Part shown: positions 63,182-64,000 of the stretch, one piece after another | How positions within the stretch are numbered: position 1 is the first letter of the stretch | Layout of the letters: the number at the start of each line of letters is the position of its first letter | Source of the DNA: Acinetobacter lwoffii | GTDB lineage: Bacteria > Pseudomonadota > Gammaproteobacteria > Pseudomonadales > Moraxellaceae | NCBI RefSeq assembly: GCF_022967985.1 | Contig: NZ_JALJVC010000006.1 | Coordinates: 1 to 64,000, forward strand | Length of the DNA: 64,000 nucleotides | Reading direction: 5' to 3' | Program-made: the position numbers and the translations under genes | Notes under the pieces: generated by a model | Seen by the model: the letters and a program-made list of their open reading frames with translations, nothing else | What the model was told of the DNA's origin: nothing | The model's database searches: none

Positions 63182-63188
63182 AATGCGT

Positions 63189-63686
63189 TTAAAATACGAT
63201 CTGGATGTTTTCAGGAAAAGGATGAACATCACAATTTGATCCGCTACCTATACGATCCACTACAACAAACTCGCTGGGTGCTTCAAGGGTCAATAATGGA
63301 TGATGCCAGGTTCCGGCACGATAATTTATCCCTTGAGAACCATCACTGATAAATACCTGAATCTGACTAATATCGGGCTGTGTATAATCAAGTTCAGGCG
63401 CTACAACGATTAAAAATTGCTGGCCGTGCATCGGAATAAAAGCCTGTGATCCTAGAGGATGCCTTTCCAGCATTGAGATTTGAAAAGGAATTGCCGTAGC
63501 TTGCATATTTCTAAAAATACTCAGTCCGACCTTGGTGTCACTTTCTACTTCAGCCAGGGCATGATAACGCTCAGTCTGCTGCTCATTGATATGAAAATAA
63601 TGATTACCCTGACAGGCAATGACTTCTCCAAAAGGCAGAAAACTTTCAGTGCTTAAAGGCTGTATTTTTATACTTTGCATAGACAT
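63189..63686 (-). CDS. allA: Ureidoglycolate lyase
   Basis: Cleaves ureidoglycolate to glyoxylate and urea, the last step after allantoicase. The cupin-fold protein of about 165 aa shows LSTESFLPFGEVIAC near its start, MLERHPLGSQAFIPMHGQQFLIVVA near residue 70 and GINYRAGTWHHPLLTL near 120, all typical of AllA. Starts at ATG 63686, ATG 63680 or GTG 63698 are possible; none has a strong ribosome site. It directly follows the allantoicase gene on the minus strand. Confidence 0.87.
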   Translation of the reverse strand: MSMQSIKIQPLSTESFLPFGEVIACQGNHYFHINEQQTERYHALAEVESDTKVGLSIFRNMQATAIPFQISMLERHPLGSQAFIPMHGQQFLIVVAPELDYTQPDISQIQVFISDGSQGINYRAGTWHHPLLTLEAPSEFVVVDRIGSGSNCDVHPFPENIQIVF

Positions 63687-63698
63687 ATCATTGATCAC

Positions 63699-64000
63699 TC
63701 AAGCCAATTTTCCCCAGAGACGAATCCGGCTGATGCCACCGTCCGGAATCATGTTGACACGAATATGGGAAATTTTTTCGTGTTGTAAAATTTCATTGAT
63801 GTAATGATGAATATGATCCATTTGCATAGGTTGGGCTGCTAACAAAAAAGGCCAGAACATGCTTTGTGGAATGAGTTGCTCATCGGTTGCATCCTCAACA
63901 TAGATGGCTTGAATAGAAACCTCTGCAGGGAAATTTCCCTTAAAATGGGCGGTATCAATTTCAATTTTCTCGATTCGGGCACTGGCGCCTAAAGCCAAAA
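63699..64000 (-). CDS. alc: Allantoicase, C-terminal part (truncated by window end)
   Basis: Hydrolyses allantoate to ureidoglycolate and urea. Only the last 100 residues or so are in the window; the start lies beyond 64000. IEIDTAHFKGNFPAEVSIQ and HIRVNMIPDGGISRIRLWG match the C-terminal repeat of allantoicase. The stop codon is directly followed by the allA start region, so the two are co-transcribed. Confidence 0.85.
   Translation of the reverse strand, partial: LALGASARIEKIEIDTAHFKGNFPAEVSIQAIYVEDATDEQLIPQSMFWPFLLAAQPMQMDHIHHYINEILQHEKISHIRVNMIPDGGISRIRLWGKLA

Overview
The window looks like a chromosomal catabolic region of an Acinetobacter species (Moraxellaceae, gammaproteobacteria). 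Support comes from the AT-rich composition, a DcaP-type porin, repeated AAHS-family aromatic/organic-acid transporters, an mmsAB-type valine operon, a gabP/mocR/gdh/gabTD block and a puuE-uraD-uraH purine block. The species cannot be fixed from the sequence. No rRNA, tRNA, insertion sequence, phage gene or CRISPR array was seen. Almost all of the window is coding.

Layout. (1) 241-17716, a dicarboxylate-type beta-oxidation set resembling the dca genes of A. baylyi: an IclR regulator, two acyl-CoA dehydrogenases (one glutaryl-CoA type), an AAHS transporter and a two-subunit CoA-transferase; then a GAF-PAS-PAS-GGDEF-EAL protein; then a minus-strand AAHS/DcaP porin/MFS group; then enoyl-CoA hydratase, 3-hydroxyacyl-CoA dehydrogenase and 3-oxoadipyl-CoA-type thiolase. 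(2) 17838-31048, a mixed module with no pathway I can name: PaaI thioesterase, class II aldolase, D-2-hydroxyacid dehydrogenase, enoyl-CoA hydratase, nitronate monooxygenase-like protein, large acyl-CoA dehydrogenase, alpha/beta hydrolase, Baeyer-Villiger-type flavin monooxygenase, acyl-CoA ligase, CaiB/BaiF CoA-transferase and a third AAHS transporter. (3) 31124-36633, a cyclohexanecarboxylate operon like ali-bad of Rhodopseudomonas palustris (BadR-like MarR regulator, BadH, BadI, AliB, AliA) that would make pimeloyl-CoA. (4) 36744-45871, a DJ-1/PfpI protein, a LysR regulator and the valine/isobutyrate operon. (5) 45954-47168, a small basic protein and an SDR. (6) 47535-55584, GABA uptake and catabolism with a MocR regulator. 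(7) 55788-57366, a HipA-like kinase with a HipB-like protein in the unusual toxin-first order. (8) 57616-64000, purine/urate catabolism (Rieske oxygenase, PuuE, UraD, UraH, NCS2 permease, Tsx-like porin, AllA, and the C-terminal part of allantoicase cut by the window end).

How they work together. Regions 1-3 could form one funnel: alicyclic acids are activated to CoA esters, the ring is opened to pimeloyl-CoA by BadI, dicarboxylyl-CoA beta-oxidation runs to glutaryl-CoA or 3-oxoadipyl-CoA, and glutaryl-CoA dehydrogenase plus thiolase finish the route to acetyl-CoA and succinyl-CoA. The strongest non-coding signal is a 17-bp dyad (consensus about ATTTCGTATTACGAAAT). It occurs at nine clear places, eight of them in intergenic regions in front of transcription units of regions 1 and 2, including the iclR gene itself. 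It is absent from the bad/ali operon and everything after it. I infer an IclR-type operator that ties regions 1 and 2 into one regulon. A second signal is a pair of GGCTC direct-repeat half-sites exactly 24 bp apart, found in front of gabP, mocR and gabT: the likely MocR operator.
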